Assembly (NCBI GenBank): GCA_041390365.1
Contig: JAWKQB010000001.1
Location: 248,001 to 312,000, forward strand
Direction: 5' to 3'
Source of the DNA: Syntrophotaleaceae bacterium
GTDB taxonomy: Bacteria; Desulfobacterota; Desulfuromonadia; Desulfuromonadales; Syntrophotaleaceae
Length of the DNA stretch: 64,000 bases
Position 1 is the first letter of the stretch; each line of letters begins with the position of its first letter. Under the pieces are notes generated by a model. That model ran no database searches and was not told the origin of the DNA. It was given only the letters and a program-made list of their open reading frames with translations. This document shows, one piece after another, positions 15,954 through 25,138 of this stretch. Both the position numbers and the translations under genes were made by a program.

Positions 15954-18900
15954 ATGAATGGCGCAATCCGTTGGATGGCCAATCATCATGTGGCCGCCAA
16001 CCTGCTGATGCTGGTGTTCGTTGTGGGCGGAATGCTCCTGGGCCCCAAGGTCAAGCAGGAAGTCTTTCCCGAGGTTGCCCTCGACTGGATTTCGGTCAGC
16101 GTTCCCTATCCGGGAGCGGGCCCCGAGGAGGTGGAAGAGGGTATCCTGCTCAAGATCGAGGAGAACCTGACGGGGGTGGACGGCATCATCCAGATCAAGG
16201 CGACCGCCGCCGAGGGGATAGGTACGGTTCTCGCCGAGGTCCAGGAAGGAATGGATCCGGACAAGGTGCTGCAGGACGTGCGCAGCGAAGTGGATCGTAT
16301 CACCACCTTTCCGCTGGATGCCGAGGAGCCGATCGTCAGCAAGCTGCTTAACCGCCAGGAGGTGATCTCGGTGGTGGTCTACGGGGATCTGTCGGAACGG
16401 AGTCTGCGGGAGCGGGCCGAGGCGATCCGTGACGACCTGCTGACCTATCCGCAGATCACCCAGGTGGATCTGGGCGGGGTGCGTCCCTACGAGATTGCCA
16501 TCGAGATTCCCGAGGAGAATCTGCGCCGCCATAACCTGACCCTCGATCAGGTCGCCCAGCGGGTGCGCAGGGCCTCCCTCGACCTGCCCGGCGGCACCAT
16601 CCGCACCGAGGGCGGGGAGATCCTGCTGCGCACCAAGGAGCGCCGTTACTTCGGTCCCGGCTATGCGGATATCGTGGTGGTGACCAATGCCGACGGCACC
16701 GAAGTCCGCCTGAGCGATATTGCCCAGATCCGGGACACCTTTGCCGAGACGGACACCGCAGCTACTTTCGACGGCAAACCGGCAGCCATGGTCAAGGTTT
16801 TCCGGGTCGGCGAGCAGAAGCCGACGATCATCTCCGATCTGGTCAAGCAGTACGTCGAGGAGGAGGCCGCCTCGCTGCCGCCAACGGTGAAGCTGTCCAC
16901 CTGGAACGACACCAGCGAGCTGTTCGAAAGCCGCATGAATCTGCTGCTCAAGAACGCCGCTTTCGGCCTGATCCTGGTATTTCTGGTGCTCGGCCTGTTC
17001 CTGGAGATCCGCCTGGCCCTGTGGGTGATGCTGGGCATCCCCATCTCCTTTTTCGGCACCCTCTTTTTCATGCCGGGGCTGGGGGTGTCCATCAACATGA
17101 TCTCCCTGTTCGCCTTCATCCTGGCTCTCGGGATCGTCGTCGACGACGCCATCGTGGTCGGGGAGAATGTGTACGAGCATCGCCAGCGCGGCATTCCCTA
17201 TCTAACGGCCGCCGTGAAAGGGTCCCAGGAAGTGGGCGTGCCGGTGGTCTTTTCGATCCTCACCACCGTCGCCGCTTTCGCCCCGCTACTGTTCATCAGC
17301 GGTACCATGGGCAAATTCATCGGCGTCATCCCCACGATCGTGATCGCAATCCTGCTGGTGTCTCTGGTGGAATCGCTGTTCGTGCTCCCCGCTCATCTCG
17401 CCCTGGGCAAGAGGCGTCCGGAAAGCAAGGGACCTATCGGCCGCATCGACCGTCTCCGCCGCGGTTTCGGCAAACTTCTGGATCGATTCATTGGGGGTCC
17501 CTACCGACGGGCCTTGGAGGTCTGTCTGGCCAACCGTTATGTAACCCTGGCCGCGGCTGCGGCATGCCTGATGCTGGCCATCGGGGTGGTCAGGGGCGGG
17601 ATCATCAAGTTCACCTTCATGCCCGAGGTGGACGGAGACGTGATCACCGCTTCCCTGCAGATGCCCCCCGGCACTCCGGCCTCGGAAACTGCGCGGATCG
17701 TGCGTTTCATCGAGCAGAAAGCCATGGAGACCATCGCCGAATTCGAGCAGGAGACCGAGGATGACAGGTCCCTGTTGCGACACTTTTACGCTGTGGTCGG
17801 CGGCACCATCGCCCAGGGCGGCCCCACCGGATCCCTCGGCCAGGGTTCCGGGGCCCATCTCTCCGACATGGCCCTGTTTCTGACCAAGAGTGAGGAACGG
17901 GATGTCTCGGCCACTCAGATCACCAATGCCTGGCGGCGCAGGGTCGGCGAGGTGCCGGGGGCGGACTCCATCGTCTTCAAGTCCAACCTGGTCCGCATGG
18001 GGGCCAATATCGACATTCAGATGGCCCATGAAAGTTTCAATGTGCTTGCGGAGGCCGCGGATCGCCTCAAAAGAGGACTCGCCAGTTATCCGGGTGTGGG
18101 GGATATCGAGGATTCCTACAGCCGGGGCAAACGGGAACTGAAGATCCGCCTCAAGCCCGAGGCCCGCACCCTCGGCATCACTGAAGAGGATCTTGGCCGG
18201 CAGGTTCGCGGCGCTTTCTATGGCGCCGAGGCCCTGCGCCTGCAGCGGGGACGCAATGAGATCAAGGTCATGGTGCGTTTTCCCGAACAGGATCGCGAAA
18301 CCCTGTGGGGGCTGGAGAGGATGCGCATCCGCACTCCTCAGGGGGGAGAGCTTCCGCTGGAGCGTGCGGCCTGGGTCGAGGAAGGACGGGGGTATTCGGA
18401 GATCAAGCGCACCGACCGCAAGCGGGTCATCAACGTCACCGCCAGTGTCGACAGCAAGACCGCCAATGCCCAGGAGATCCTGACCGATCTTCGACAGGGT
18501 CTGCTGAGGGATCTGGAGCACGATTATCCCGGACTGTCCTTCGACATGGAGGGGGAGGAGAAGGAGCGGCGCAAATCGATGGCCAGCATGGCCAGCGGAT
18601 TCCAGCTGGCCCTGTTTGCCATCTTCGCACTGCTGGCCATACCGTTTCGCAGCTACAGCCAGCCCCTCATCATCATGGCCGCGATCCCCTTCGGCATCGT
18701 CGGGGCGGTCGCCGGCCATCTGCTCATGGGGCACAGCCTGTCCATTCTCAGTGTCTTCGGCATCGTGGCCCTCTCCGGGGTGGTTGTCAACGACTCGCTA
18801 CTGCTCATTGACCGGGTCAATCAGAATCGGAGGGAGGGGGGCGAAGACCTGATGCAGGCTGTGCTGGATGCGGGGCAACGGCGTTTCCGACCGATTCTGC

Positions 18901-19136
18901 TGACCTCCCTGACCACCTTTTTCGGCCTGGCTCCGATGATCCTGGAGAAGAGCGTGCAGGCCCAGTTCCTCATTCCCATGGCCATCTCCCTCGGTTTCGG
19001 CATCCTGTTTGCCACCGGCATCACCCTTCTGCTGATCCCGGCGCTGTACATGGCCTTGGAGGATGTGCGGGGCCTGCTGGGCCTGCGGGCGGAGCACGCC
19101 GATCACGAGGATGCTCAGGAGAGCGCCAACAGGTAG
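15954..19136 (+). CDS. RND-family efflux pump, inner-membrane transporter
   Basis: Proton-driven exporter of the AcrB/MMPL-like hydrophobe/amphiphile (HAE) family, 1060 residues, the usual length. It has the expected plan: a first helix, a large periplasmic loop (about 40-335), six helices, a second loop (about 560-860) and a final helix bundle. The key transmembrane motif ALGIVVDDAIVVGENVYEH is near residues 380-398; its paired aspartates carry protons. The second bundle has GIVALSGVVVNDSLLLIDRVN. Substrate cannot be inferred; the PsrA-like repressor hints at lipids or fatty acids. The last codon merges into a GGAC/GTCC hairpin repeat. Confidence 0.95.
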   Translation: MNGAIRWMANHHVAANLLMLVFVVGGMLLGPKVKQEVFPEVALDWISVSVPYPGAGPEEVEEGILLKIEENLTGVDGIIQIKATAAEGIGTVLAEVQEGMDPDKVLQDVRSEVDRITTFPLDAEEPIVSKLLNRQEVISVVVYGDLSERSLRERAEAIRDDLLTYPQITQVDLGGVRPYEIAIEIPEENLRRHNLTLDQVAQRVRRASLDLPGGTIRTEGGEILLRTKERRYFGPGYADIVVVTNADGTEVRLSDIAQIRDTFAETDTAATFDGKPAAMVKVFRVGEQKPTIISDLVKQYVEEEAASLPPTVKLSTWNDTSELFESRMNLLLKNAAFGLILVFLVLGLFLEIRLALWVMLGIPISFFGTLFFMPGLGVSINMISLFAFILALGIVVDDAIVVGENVYEHRQRGIPYLTAAVKGSQEVGVPVVFSILTTVAAFAPLLFISGTMGKFIGVIPTIVIAILLVSLVESLFVLPAHLALGKRRPESKGPIGRIDRLRRGFGKLLDRFIGGPYRRALEVCLANRYVTLAAAAACLMLAIGVVRGGIIKFTFMPEVDGDVITASLQMPPGTPASETARIVRFIEQKAMETIAEFEQETEDDRSLLRHFYAVVGGTIAQGGPTGSLGQGSGAHLSDMALFLTKSEERDVSATQITNAWRRRVGEVPGADSIVFKSNLVRMGANIDIQMAHESFNVLAEAADRLKRGLASYPGVGDIEDSYSRGKRELKIRLKPEARTLGITEEDLGRQVRGAFYGAEALRLQRGRNEIKVMVRFPEQDRETLWGLERMRIRTPQGGELPLERAAWVEEGRGYSEIKRTDRKRVINVTASVDSKTANAQEILTDLRQGLLRDLEHDYPGLSFDMEGEEKERRKSMASMASGFQLALFAIFALLAIPFRSYSQPLIIMAAIPFGIVGAVAGHLLMGHSLSILSVFGIVALSGVVVNDSLLLIDRVNQNRREGGEDLMQAVLDAGQRRFRPILLTSLTTFFGLAPMILEKSVQAQFLIPMAISLGFGILFATGITLLLIPALYMALEDVRGLLGLRAEHADHEDAQESANR

Positions 19137-19240
19137 GGCAAGGTGGACAAAGTGGACTTGATGGACGGCATGGACGATGTGGACCTTGCCGTCCACTCAG
19201 TCCACAGCGTCCATGTCGTCCATGCCTTCGCCCTTGCCCT
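19135..19240. repeat. GTGGAC/GTCCAC intergenic hairpin repeat
   Basis: Left arm repeats GTGGAC or ATGGAC about every 9 bases (19143-19183). The right arm repeats GTCCAC or GTCCAT at the same spacing (19190-19225). AGGGCAAGG at the start pairs with CCTTGCCCT at the end (19231-19240). It could act as the 3' stem of the efflux operon transcript, but no T-tract follows. Confidence 0.65.
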
Positions 19241-19314
19241 TCGCCCTTCCGCCTTGCAAAATCCCCCGAAATAGCTTAAAAAGCTTGCAAGCCTTAAGAA
19301 TAAGGAAACAAGCT

Positions 19315-20076
19315 TTGCCAGTGATCGAAAATCGTCTTTTCAACAAAATCAAAAAGCAGGTCGGCCGGGCCGTGGGGGATTTTCAGCTGATCGAGGAGGG
19401 GGACCGGATTGCCGTGGCGGTGTCCGGGGGGAAGGATTCCTACGCACTGCTCCACATTCTCGAAAGCCTGCGCCGCCGAGCGCCGATCCGCTACGAACTG
19501 GTGGCGGTCAATGTCCATCCCGGCTTCCCCGGCTATCGTCCGGAACCGCTGGAGCAGCATCTGAAGCAACACGGTTTTGCCCACCGGATGGAGAAGACCG
19601 ACTGCTACCAGATCATCGAAACAAAGCGCCGGCCCGGTTCTTCCTACTGCGCCTTCTGTGCCCGTCTGCGGCGCGGTGTTCTCTACTCGGTGGCCGATGA
19701 ACTCGGGTGCAACAAGATCGCTCTCGGCCATCACCTGGATGACTTCATCGAAACCCTGCTGCTCAACCAGTTTTTCGTTGGCACGATCAAGGCCATGAGC
19801 CCCAAGCTGCTGGCCGACAACGAACGGCATACGGTGATCCGGCCGCTGGTCTATGTCGAGGAGCGGGACATCATTGAATTCAGTTATGCCAACGATTTTC
19901 CGGTGATTGCCTGCGCCTGTCCCGCAGGCGCCAGCGGGGACCGCAATCGGCGAAAAATGAAGCACCTTGTCAAGGAGTTGAGCAAGGATATACCTCATTT
20001 GCGAGGCAGTCTCCTCGGCGCTCTCGGCAACGTGCAACCCCGGCACCTGCTGGATCGCGAACTGAAGTTTTTTTGA
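19315..20076 (+). CDS. ttcA: tRNA 2-thiocytidine-32 synthetase TtcA
   Basis: ATP-dependent enzyme that thiolates cytidine 32 of tRNA using an iron-sulfur cluster. Of about 253 residues, the PP-loop SGGKDS is near residue 37 and the CxxC pair in YCAFCARLRRG near 113-116, with a third cysteine cluster in ACACPAGA near the end. TTG 19315 is chosen because TAAGGAAA lies 6-8 bases before it; the next candidate is GTG 19321. The upstream frame is repeat DNA and is not family-like. It appears to be a single gene. Confidence 0.9.
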   Translation: MPVIENRLFNKIKKQVGRAVGDFQLIEEGDRIAVAVSGGKDSYALLHILESLRRRAPIRYELVAVNVHPGFPGYRPEPLEQHLKQHGFAHRMEKTDCYQIIETKRRPGSSYCAFCARLRRGVLYSVADELGCNKIALGHHLDDFIETLLLNQFFVGTIKAMSPKLLADNERHTVIRPLVYVEERDIIEFSYANDFPVIACACPAGASGDRNRRKMKHLVKELSKDIPHLRGSLLGALGNVQPRHLLDRELKFF

Positions 20077-20111
20077 GGCCTTCTGCACCGGCCTGGAGAC
20101 GGATCAACTGA

Positions 20112-20117
20112 TATAAT
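20112..20117 (+). promoter_or_regulatory. consensus -10 box close to the phosphatase start codon
   Basis: A perfect TATAAT lies 10 bases before the ATG at 20128, and no ribosome-binding site is seen between them. If used, the transcript would be nearly leaderless. A matching -35 box is not clear. Confidence 0.4.
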
Positions 20118-20127
20118 TGTTTGCCAA

Positions 20128-20889
20128 ATGCCGAACAGCAACTTTCGTGATATCGACATTGACATTGCCAGCAAGGTCCAGCGGCTGCTTTTCCCGAAAG
20201 GGTCGCCGGTCTGCAGCTGGTGCTGTGTTGGAGTGAGAAACCGCATGGCCCGTGGTCTGGGCGGCGACTATTTCGACTTCATCAGGCTGGACGACGGATG
20301 CCAGTTGTTGTTTTTGGGGGACGTGACCGGGCACGGCCTGCAGGCTTCGGTGGTGATGTCACTGCTGTACGGTTTTCTCCACCGGGCTTCTGCGAATGGC
20401 TGTACGCCGCTGGAAACGGCGGCCCAGGTCAACCGGTTCCTGCAGTATTTCGCCAAACGCTCCCGCAAATTCGACCATTATTTTTCAACGACCCTGTTTT
20501 ACGGCATCATCGATCCGGAGACCCTGACGATGCAGTATGTCAACGCCGGACACGTCGCGCCCCGGGTGTGCAGAAGCGGCCAGGAGATCTTTTGCCTGAA
20601 CGCCACCGCCCATCCACTCGGTTATTTTGCTGAACCGGAACTGGAAATGCGTACTTTTCAGTTTGAGAAAGGGGATCGGGTCCTGCTGTTCACCGACGGC
20701 ATCAGTGAAAGCTTCAACAGCAAAGGGCAGCTTTTCGGCACCGGCAGGATAGAGGAGCTGATGAAAAACAGGAGTCAGGGCCACCATGAGTTTCTCGACT
20801 CCCTGTTTCAGGCCCTGGAAGATTTCGGGGCCCCCGATCCTCCCGAGGACGATTGCACCGCGATTGTCATCGATATCCCCAGTCTCTAG
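20128..20889 (+). CDS. PP2C/SpoIIE-type serine phosphatase (RsbU-like)
   Basis: Stand-alone phosphatase domain of 253 residues that would dephosphorylate a partner protein, typically an anti-sigma-factor antagonist. Metal-binding motifs are complete: GGDYFDF (near 47), GDVTGHG (near 64), FTDGISE (near 189) and the final EDDCTAIVI. There is no N-terminal sensor or receiver domain, so its input is unknown, and no STAS or anti-sigma gene is adjacent. It lacks an obvious ribosome-binding site. Function in a partner-switching cascade is an inference. Confidence 0.85.
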   Translation: MPNSNFRDIDIDIASKVQRLLFPKGSPVCSWCCVGVRNRMARGLGGDYFDFIRLDDGCQLLFLGDVTGHGLQASVVMSLLYGFLHRASANGCTPLETAAQVNRFLQYFAKRSRKFDHYFSTTLFYGIIDPETLTMQYVNAGHVAPRVCRSGQEIFCLNATAHPLGYFAEPELEMRTFQFEKGDRVLLFTDGISESFNSKGQLFGTGRIEELMKNRSQGHHEFLDSLFQALEDFGAPDPPEDDCTAIVIDIPSL

Positions 20890-20993
20890 GACTGGTCGGC
20901 TCTGATCTGCGCACCCGCCGGAGCTACCGCTTTCCTTCCGGCAGATTCGGGGTCAACTTTCATCCTTCATCCAAAAAAAGGAGCCCCTCCTTA

Positions 20994-23951
20994 ATGACCA
21001 CCGCACTGCATCTTCAACCCGGGACCCGGCTGCACGGTTTTCGGGTCACCGATATCACCCCGCTGCCGGAACTCAATACGACGCTCATCCAGCTGATCCA
21101 TGAGAATACCGGTGCCCGCATGGTTCACCTGGACTGCGAGGATGACAACAACCTGTTCGGTGTCGGGTTCCGCACGACGCCGGAAGATTCCACCGGCGTG
21201 GCCCATATCCTCGAACATACGGCTCTCTGCGGCTCCCGGCGCTATCCGGTGCGGGATCCTTTTTTCAGCATGCTGAAGCGCAGCCTGAATACCTTCATGA
21301 ATGCCCTGACCTCCAGCGACTGGACCCTGTATCCCTTCTCCTCGCAAAACGAGACGGATTTCTACAACCTGATGGACATCTATCTGGATGCGGCTTTTTT
21401 CCCCCTCTTGAGGGAGCGGGACTTCCGTCAGGAGGGTCACCGGGTCGAATTTGCCGAACCCGAAAACCCCGAATCGCCTCTGACCTTCAAGGGCGTGGTC
21501 TACAACGAGATGAAAGGGGCCATGGCCGATCCCGGTTCCCTGCTGCACCGTCGCCTCACCCATGCCCTCTACCCGACCACCACCTACGGATTCAATTCCG
21601 GAGGAGAACCGGAGAATATTCTCGATCTGACCCATGAAGAGCTGAAAGCGTTTCACGGGCGTTATTACCATCCCTCCAACGCCTGGTTTTTCACCTATGG
21701 CAACCTCCCTCTGTCAGGCCATCTTGCCGTCATCGAAGAGCAGGCCCTGAAACATTTCCAGTCCCTTCAGGTGGACAGCGAGGTGCCGGCGGAAAGACGT
21801 TACACAGAACCTCGACGCTTCGAGGGATCCTTTCCGGTGGATCCCGGGGAGCCGATGAACAATCGTTCCATGGTCCAGGTGGCCTGGCTGACCTGCCCCA
21901 TTTCCGACAGTTTTCAGCGCCTGGCCATGACCCTTCTGTCGCAGCTGCTGCTCGGCAACTCGGCCGCTCCTCTCTACAAGGCCCTGCTGGACTCGGGCCT
22001 GGGCCAGAACCTGGCGCCGGGAACGGGCTATCACGACGACAATCGGGAAACCTATTTCGCGGCCGGACTCCAGGGGACCGATCCGGACAAGGTGGAGGAG
22101 ATCGAGTGTCTGGTTCTTGCCACCCTGGAGCAGGTTGCCAGTACCGGTTTCAAGGATGAACAGATCGAAGCGGCGATTCACCAGCTGGAGTTTTCCCACA
22201 GGGAGGTGGTCGGGGATCAGTATCCTTATGCCTTGCTGCTGCTGATGCGCATGATGGGCCCCTGGCTGCACGATGGCGATCCGGTTTCGCCCCTGCTGCT
22301 GGATGACAACCTCGCGAAGCTGCGCCAGGAGCTGGCTGACGGACCTTTCTTCTCTGAGCTGATCCGGAGCCAGCTGCTCGAAAATGGCCATCGGGTGACC
22401 CTTCTGCTGGCCCCTGATGCCGCTCAGAAGGAACGGGAGGAACGGCAGGTCGCCGCCCGCCTCGCCGCGCTCGAGGCCGGTCTCGACGAGCGGGCGAGGC
22501 AGGAGATCGTGGCTCGGGCCCGCGAACTGCAGGAGGCCCAGGAGGCCGAGGAGAATCTTGACTGTCTGCCGACCCTGCAGTTGTCCGATATCCCTGCCGA
22601 AGAGCGGCCGGTAACCTGGGAGCTGGAGCAGGAGGCCGACGTACCCGTCTACTGGTTCAATCAGCCGACCAACGGCATCGCCTATTTCGCAGCCAATCTT
22701 GAGCTGAACGATCTGCCCCGGGATCTGCTTCCCCATGTCCCTCTTTTCTGCTCCCTGCTTCCAAAAATCGGCGCCGCCGGGTACAGCTATCTGGAAATGG
22801 CTGAACGGATCACTGCCGCAACGGGGGGTGTTCATGTCGACGCGGGGGTGCTGAGCAACCCCTTTTCCCTGGACCAGTATCAGTTGTCCATTGAAATCCG
22901 CAGCAAGGCTCTGTTGCGGAACCGGGACCGGATGTTCGATATTCTGTCCGATATCTGCCGTTCTCCCGATTTTACAGACCTCAAGCGTCTGCATACGGTG
23001 ATCAATCAGGTCAAGACCTCCCTTGAAAACAGTGTGCCCGGGTCGGGACACAGCTATGCGGCGCGAGCCGCGGCTGCCGCGCTGTCCCCGGGCAATCGTC
23101 TGCGCGAGGAGTGGGGAGGCCTGCATCTGATCCGTCAGATCAAAAGCGTCGCCGCCCGGTCTCCCGAGCAACTTGGCGAGCTGGCGGACAAACTGCAACA
23201 GTTGGCCCGTTTGGCCTTCGCCAGCATGCGGCTGCGTTGCGCCGTAACTGCCGAGCGGGAAGCCTTTGCAGACATACGGCCGTCCCTGGAGCGCTTTTTC
23301 GGAGCGCTTGCCGCTGACCGATCCAGGGAAAACTCGCCTGTGGCGGAACTGCCTCTCTTGCAAAGGGCGGTGGGCTGGGCCGCTCCGGTGCCGGTATCCT
23401 ATGTCGCCCGCGTCTTCCCCACAGTGCCTCTGACCCACCCCGATTCAGCCGGCCTGATGGTGCTGGCCAAGCTGCTGCGCTCCGGTTATCTGCACCGTGA
23501 AGTGAGGGAAAAAGGCGGGGCCTACGGCGGAATGGCCAATTTCGACGCGCATAAGGGACTGCTTTCCATGCTCTCCTACCGCGATCCGCATCTGCTGCGC
23601 ACCCTCGATGTCTACCGCGGGGCGGCTGAGTGGGCTGCTTCGGGCCGGTACGGCGAGGAGGATATCAGGGAAGCCATCCTGGCGGTTTTCAGTAACCTGG
23701 ACCGGCCCTTATCGCCGGGCGGGAAGGGGCATCGGGATTTCGAAGACCAGTTGCAGGGGGTGACCCGGGAGATGCGCAAAATTTTCCGGGAGCGGGTTCT
23801 GGCTGTCGACCGGGCACATCTGATGGAACTGGCGGAGGGTTATCTGCTGCAGCGGTGGGCGGAGGGAGCGGTTGCGGTGGTGTCGGCGGAAGAGCTGCTG
23901 CAGCAGGCCAATCGGCAGCTCGGGCAGACCCTGACCCTGGAAAAACTGTAG
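20994..23951 (+). CDS. PreP-like M16C zinc metalloprotease
   Basis: Peptidase of the presequence-protease group, about 985 residues, which degrades peptides inside a closed chamber. The inverted zinc motif HxxEH is present as His71-Ile-Leu-Glu-His75 (HILEHTALCGS), with the distal glutamate in YNEMKGAM. Four M16 repeats and the connecting helical linker (about 500-545, rich in E, A and R) are recognisable. ATG 20994 is chosen because AAAAAAGGAG lies about 11 bases before it; a longer reading starts inside the phosphatase gene and has no family match. No signal peptide is seen, so it is probably cytoplasmic. Confidence 0.92.
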   Translation: MTTALHLQPGTRLHGFRVTDITPLPELNTTLIQLIHENTGARMVHLDCEDDNNLFGVGFRTTPEDSTGVAHILEHTALCGSRRYPVRDPFFSMLKRSLNTFMNALTSSDWTLYPFSSQNETDFYNLMDIYLDAAFFPLLRERDFRQEGHRVEFAEPENPESPLTFKGVVYNEMKGAMADPGSLLHRRLTHALYPTTTYGFNSGGEPENILDLTHEELKAFHGRYYHPSNAWFFTYGNLPLSGHLAVIEEQALKHFQSLQVDSEVPAERRYTEPRRFEGSFPVDPGEPMNNRSMVQVAWLTCPISDSFQRLAMTLLSQLLLGNSAAPLYKALLDSGLGQNLAPGTGYHDDNRETYFAAGLQGTDPDKVEEIECLVLATLEQVASTGFKDEQIEAAIHQLEFSHREVVGDQYPYALLLLMRMMGPWLHDGDPVSPLLLDDNLAKLRQELADGPFFSELIRSQLLENGHRVTLLLAPDAAQKEREERQVAARLAALEAGLDERARQEIVARARELQEAQEAEENLDCLPTLQLSDIPAEERPVTWELEQEADVPVYWFNQPTNGIAYFAANLELNDLPRDLLPHVPLFCSLLPKIGAAGYSYLEMAERITAATGGVHVDAGVLSNPFSLDQYQLSIEIRSKALLRNRDRMFDILSDICRSPDFTDLKRLHTVINQVKTSLENSVPGSGHSYAARAAAAALSPGNRLREEWGGLHLIRQIKSVAARSPEQLGELADKLQQLARLAFASMRLRCAVTAEREAFADIRPSLERFFGALAADRSRENSPVAELPLLQRAVGWAAPVPVSYVARVFPTVPLTHPDSAGLMVLAKLLRSGYLHREVREKGGAYGGMANFDAHKGLLSMLSYRDPHLLRTLDVYRGAAEWAASGRYGEEDIREAILAVFSNLDRPLSPGGKGHRDFEDQLQGVTREMRKIFRERVLAVDRAHLMELAEGYLLQRWAEGAVAVVSAEELLQQANRQLGQTLTLEKL

Positions 23952-24126
23952 CCCGGATTATCCATGAAAGACTTCTGCTGCAACCGGCAGTTGCACGCCA
24001 TCTCAAGCCGTGCTCGCTCGTTGCGCTTCGACGTACTGCAAGTACGCCTGCAGGGCAACTCCCTGCGCTTGGCTTGATATGACGCACACTTGCCGGTTTC
24101 GCAACGAAGCCCATGAATAAACCGGT
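23951..24126. repeat. long imperfect inverted repeat (REP/MITE-like, about 176 bp)
   Basis: Arms of about 85 bases read as imperfect reverse complements of each other. Left blocks CCCGGATTATCCATGAA, AACCGGCAGTTGCACG and ATCTCAAGCC match right blocks (reverse strand) CCGGTTTATTCATGG, AACCGGCAAGTGTGCG and ATATCAAGCC. The centre holds GACGTACTGCAAGTACGC. It occupies the whole gap between the M16 protease and the HTH-PBP gene. Small frames on both strands look like by-products, not genes. Confidence 0.7.
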
Positions 24127-24146
24127 CTATAGAAGGAAGGAAAGCC

Positions 24147-25073
24147 ATGGAAAAACTGCTGTCCACACGGGAAGTGTCTCAACTGCTGGGCGTCAACGAA
24201 AAGATGGTCTATACGTTGATCACGGAAAAAGGCCTGCCTGCGACGAAGATTACGGGCAAGTGGCTTTTCCCGGCGCACCTCGTCGAGCAGTGGGTGGAAA
24301 GCAGAACCATCAATTTCCCCTCCCGTTCGGAATCCCTGGCTCCCCATCCCGGCCTGCTGCTCGTGGCCGGCAGCGACGATATTCTGTTCGAAAGAGCGCT
24401 CTCCCTGTTCATGAAGATGAATGCCGATCATATCGCCATGTTCGGTGCTCTCGGCAGTCTCGGGGGCCTCAAGGCCCTGCGCCAGGGCTGGTGCCAGATG
24501 GCCACCAGTCATCTGGCCGAGGAAGACGGCCAGGACTACAACTTTTCCTTCGCCGCCAATGAACTCGAAGCCCTGCCGGCGGTGGTCAATTTCTGCCGCC
24601 GGGAGCAGGGACTGGTGGTGGCCAGGAGCAATCCCCACAAGATCTCCACTTGTGCCGACATCGGCCGGAAAGATCTGGTCATCGTCAACCGGCCGCTCGG
24701 CACCAGCACCCGCATGCTGTTCGATCGTGAGTTGCAGCGGGCCGGCCTGCAGCCATCCCGTGTCAGGGGGTACGGCAACGAGGTTCCCCGCCACCTTGAT
24801 ATCGGCATGGAAGTCCTGGCCGGGCGGGCGGACGTCGGGCTTTCCATCCGGTCCGTCGCCGCTCTGCTGCACCTCGATTTCGTCCCGCTGAAGTGGGAAC
24901 GCTTCGATCTTCTCATCCCCAAGGACTACTTCTTCGACAGGGGGGTGCAGCTTTTTCTGGGCATGCTGCACGAAACCGAATTCCGCAACCTGGCCGATGA
25001 TCTCCCCGGCTACGATCTGGACCTAGCCGGGAAGATGCTCTATCCCCGGGAAAACAGCCCGGCACCGGCCTGA
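24147..25073 (+). CDS. HTH (excisionase-like) plus periplasmic-binding-like domain regulator
   Basis: A 308-residue protein. Residues 4-52 form an excisionase/MerR-like helix-turn-helix (LSTREVSQLLGVNEKMVYTL, then KITGKWLFPAHLVEQWV). Residues about 70-295 resemble the PBP-like domain also found with molybdenum-related proteins: HLAEEDGQDYNFSF, VVARSNPHKI and NRPLGTSTRMLFDREL. No signal peptide is present, so the binding domain is a cytoplasmic sensor. A molybdate/sulfate-type permease gene follows after 65 bases, so regulation of oxyanion uptake is a fair inference. RBS GAAGGAAGGAAAG precedes ATG 24147. Confidence 0.85.
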   Translation: MEKLLSTREVSQLLGVNEKMVYTLITEKGLPATKITGKWLFPAHLVEQWVESRTINFPSRSESLAPHPGLLLVAGSDDILFERALSLFMKMNADHIAMFGALGSLGGLKALRQGWCQMATSHLAEEDGQDYNFSFAANELEALPAVVNFCRREQGLVVARSNPHKISTCADIGRKDLVIVNRPLGTSTRMLFDRELQRAGLQPSRVRGYGNEVPRHLDIGMEVLAGRADVGLSIRSVAALLHLDFVPLKWERFDLLIPKDYFFDRGVQLFLGMLHETEFRNLADDLPGYDLDLAGKMLYPRENSPAPA

Positions 25074-25138
25074 ACTTCCAATCCGGTCCCAGGACCGAAT
25101 CTGGCCCTTACTCCTCTCCAAAGTTTCGGAACCCAGCC

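Noticed and set aside
24003..24166. Small reverse-strand genes inside the 23951-24126 element
   Set aside because: The frames follow the inverted-repeat sequence, lack ribosome sites and change between arms. They are by-products of the repeat.
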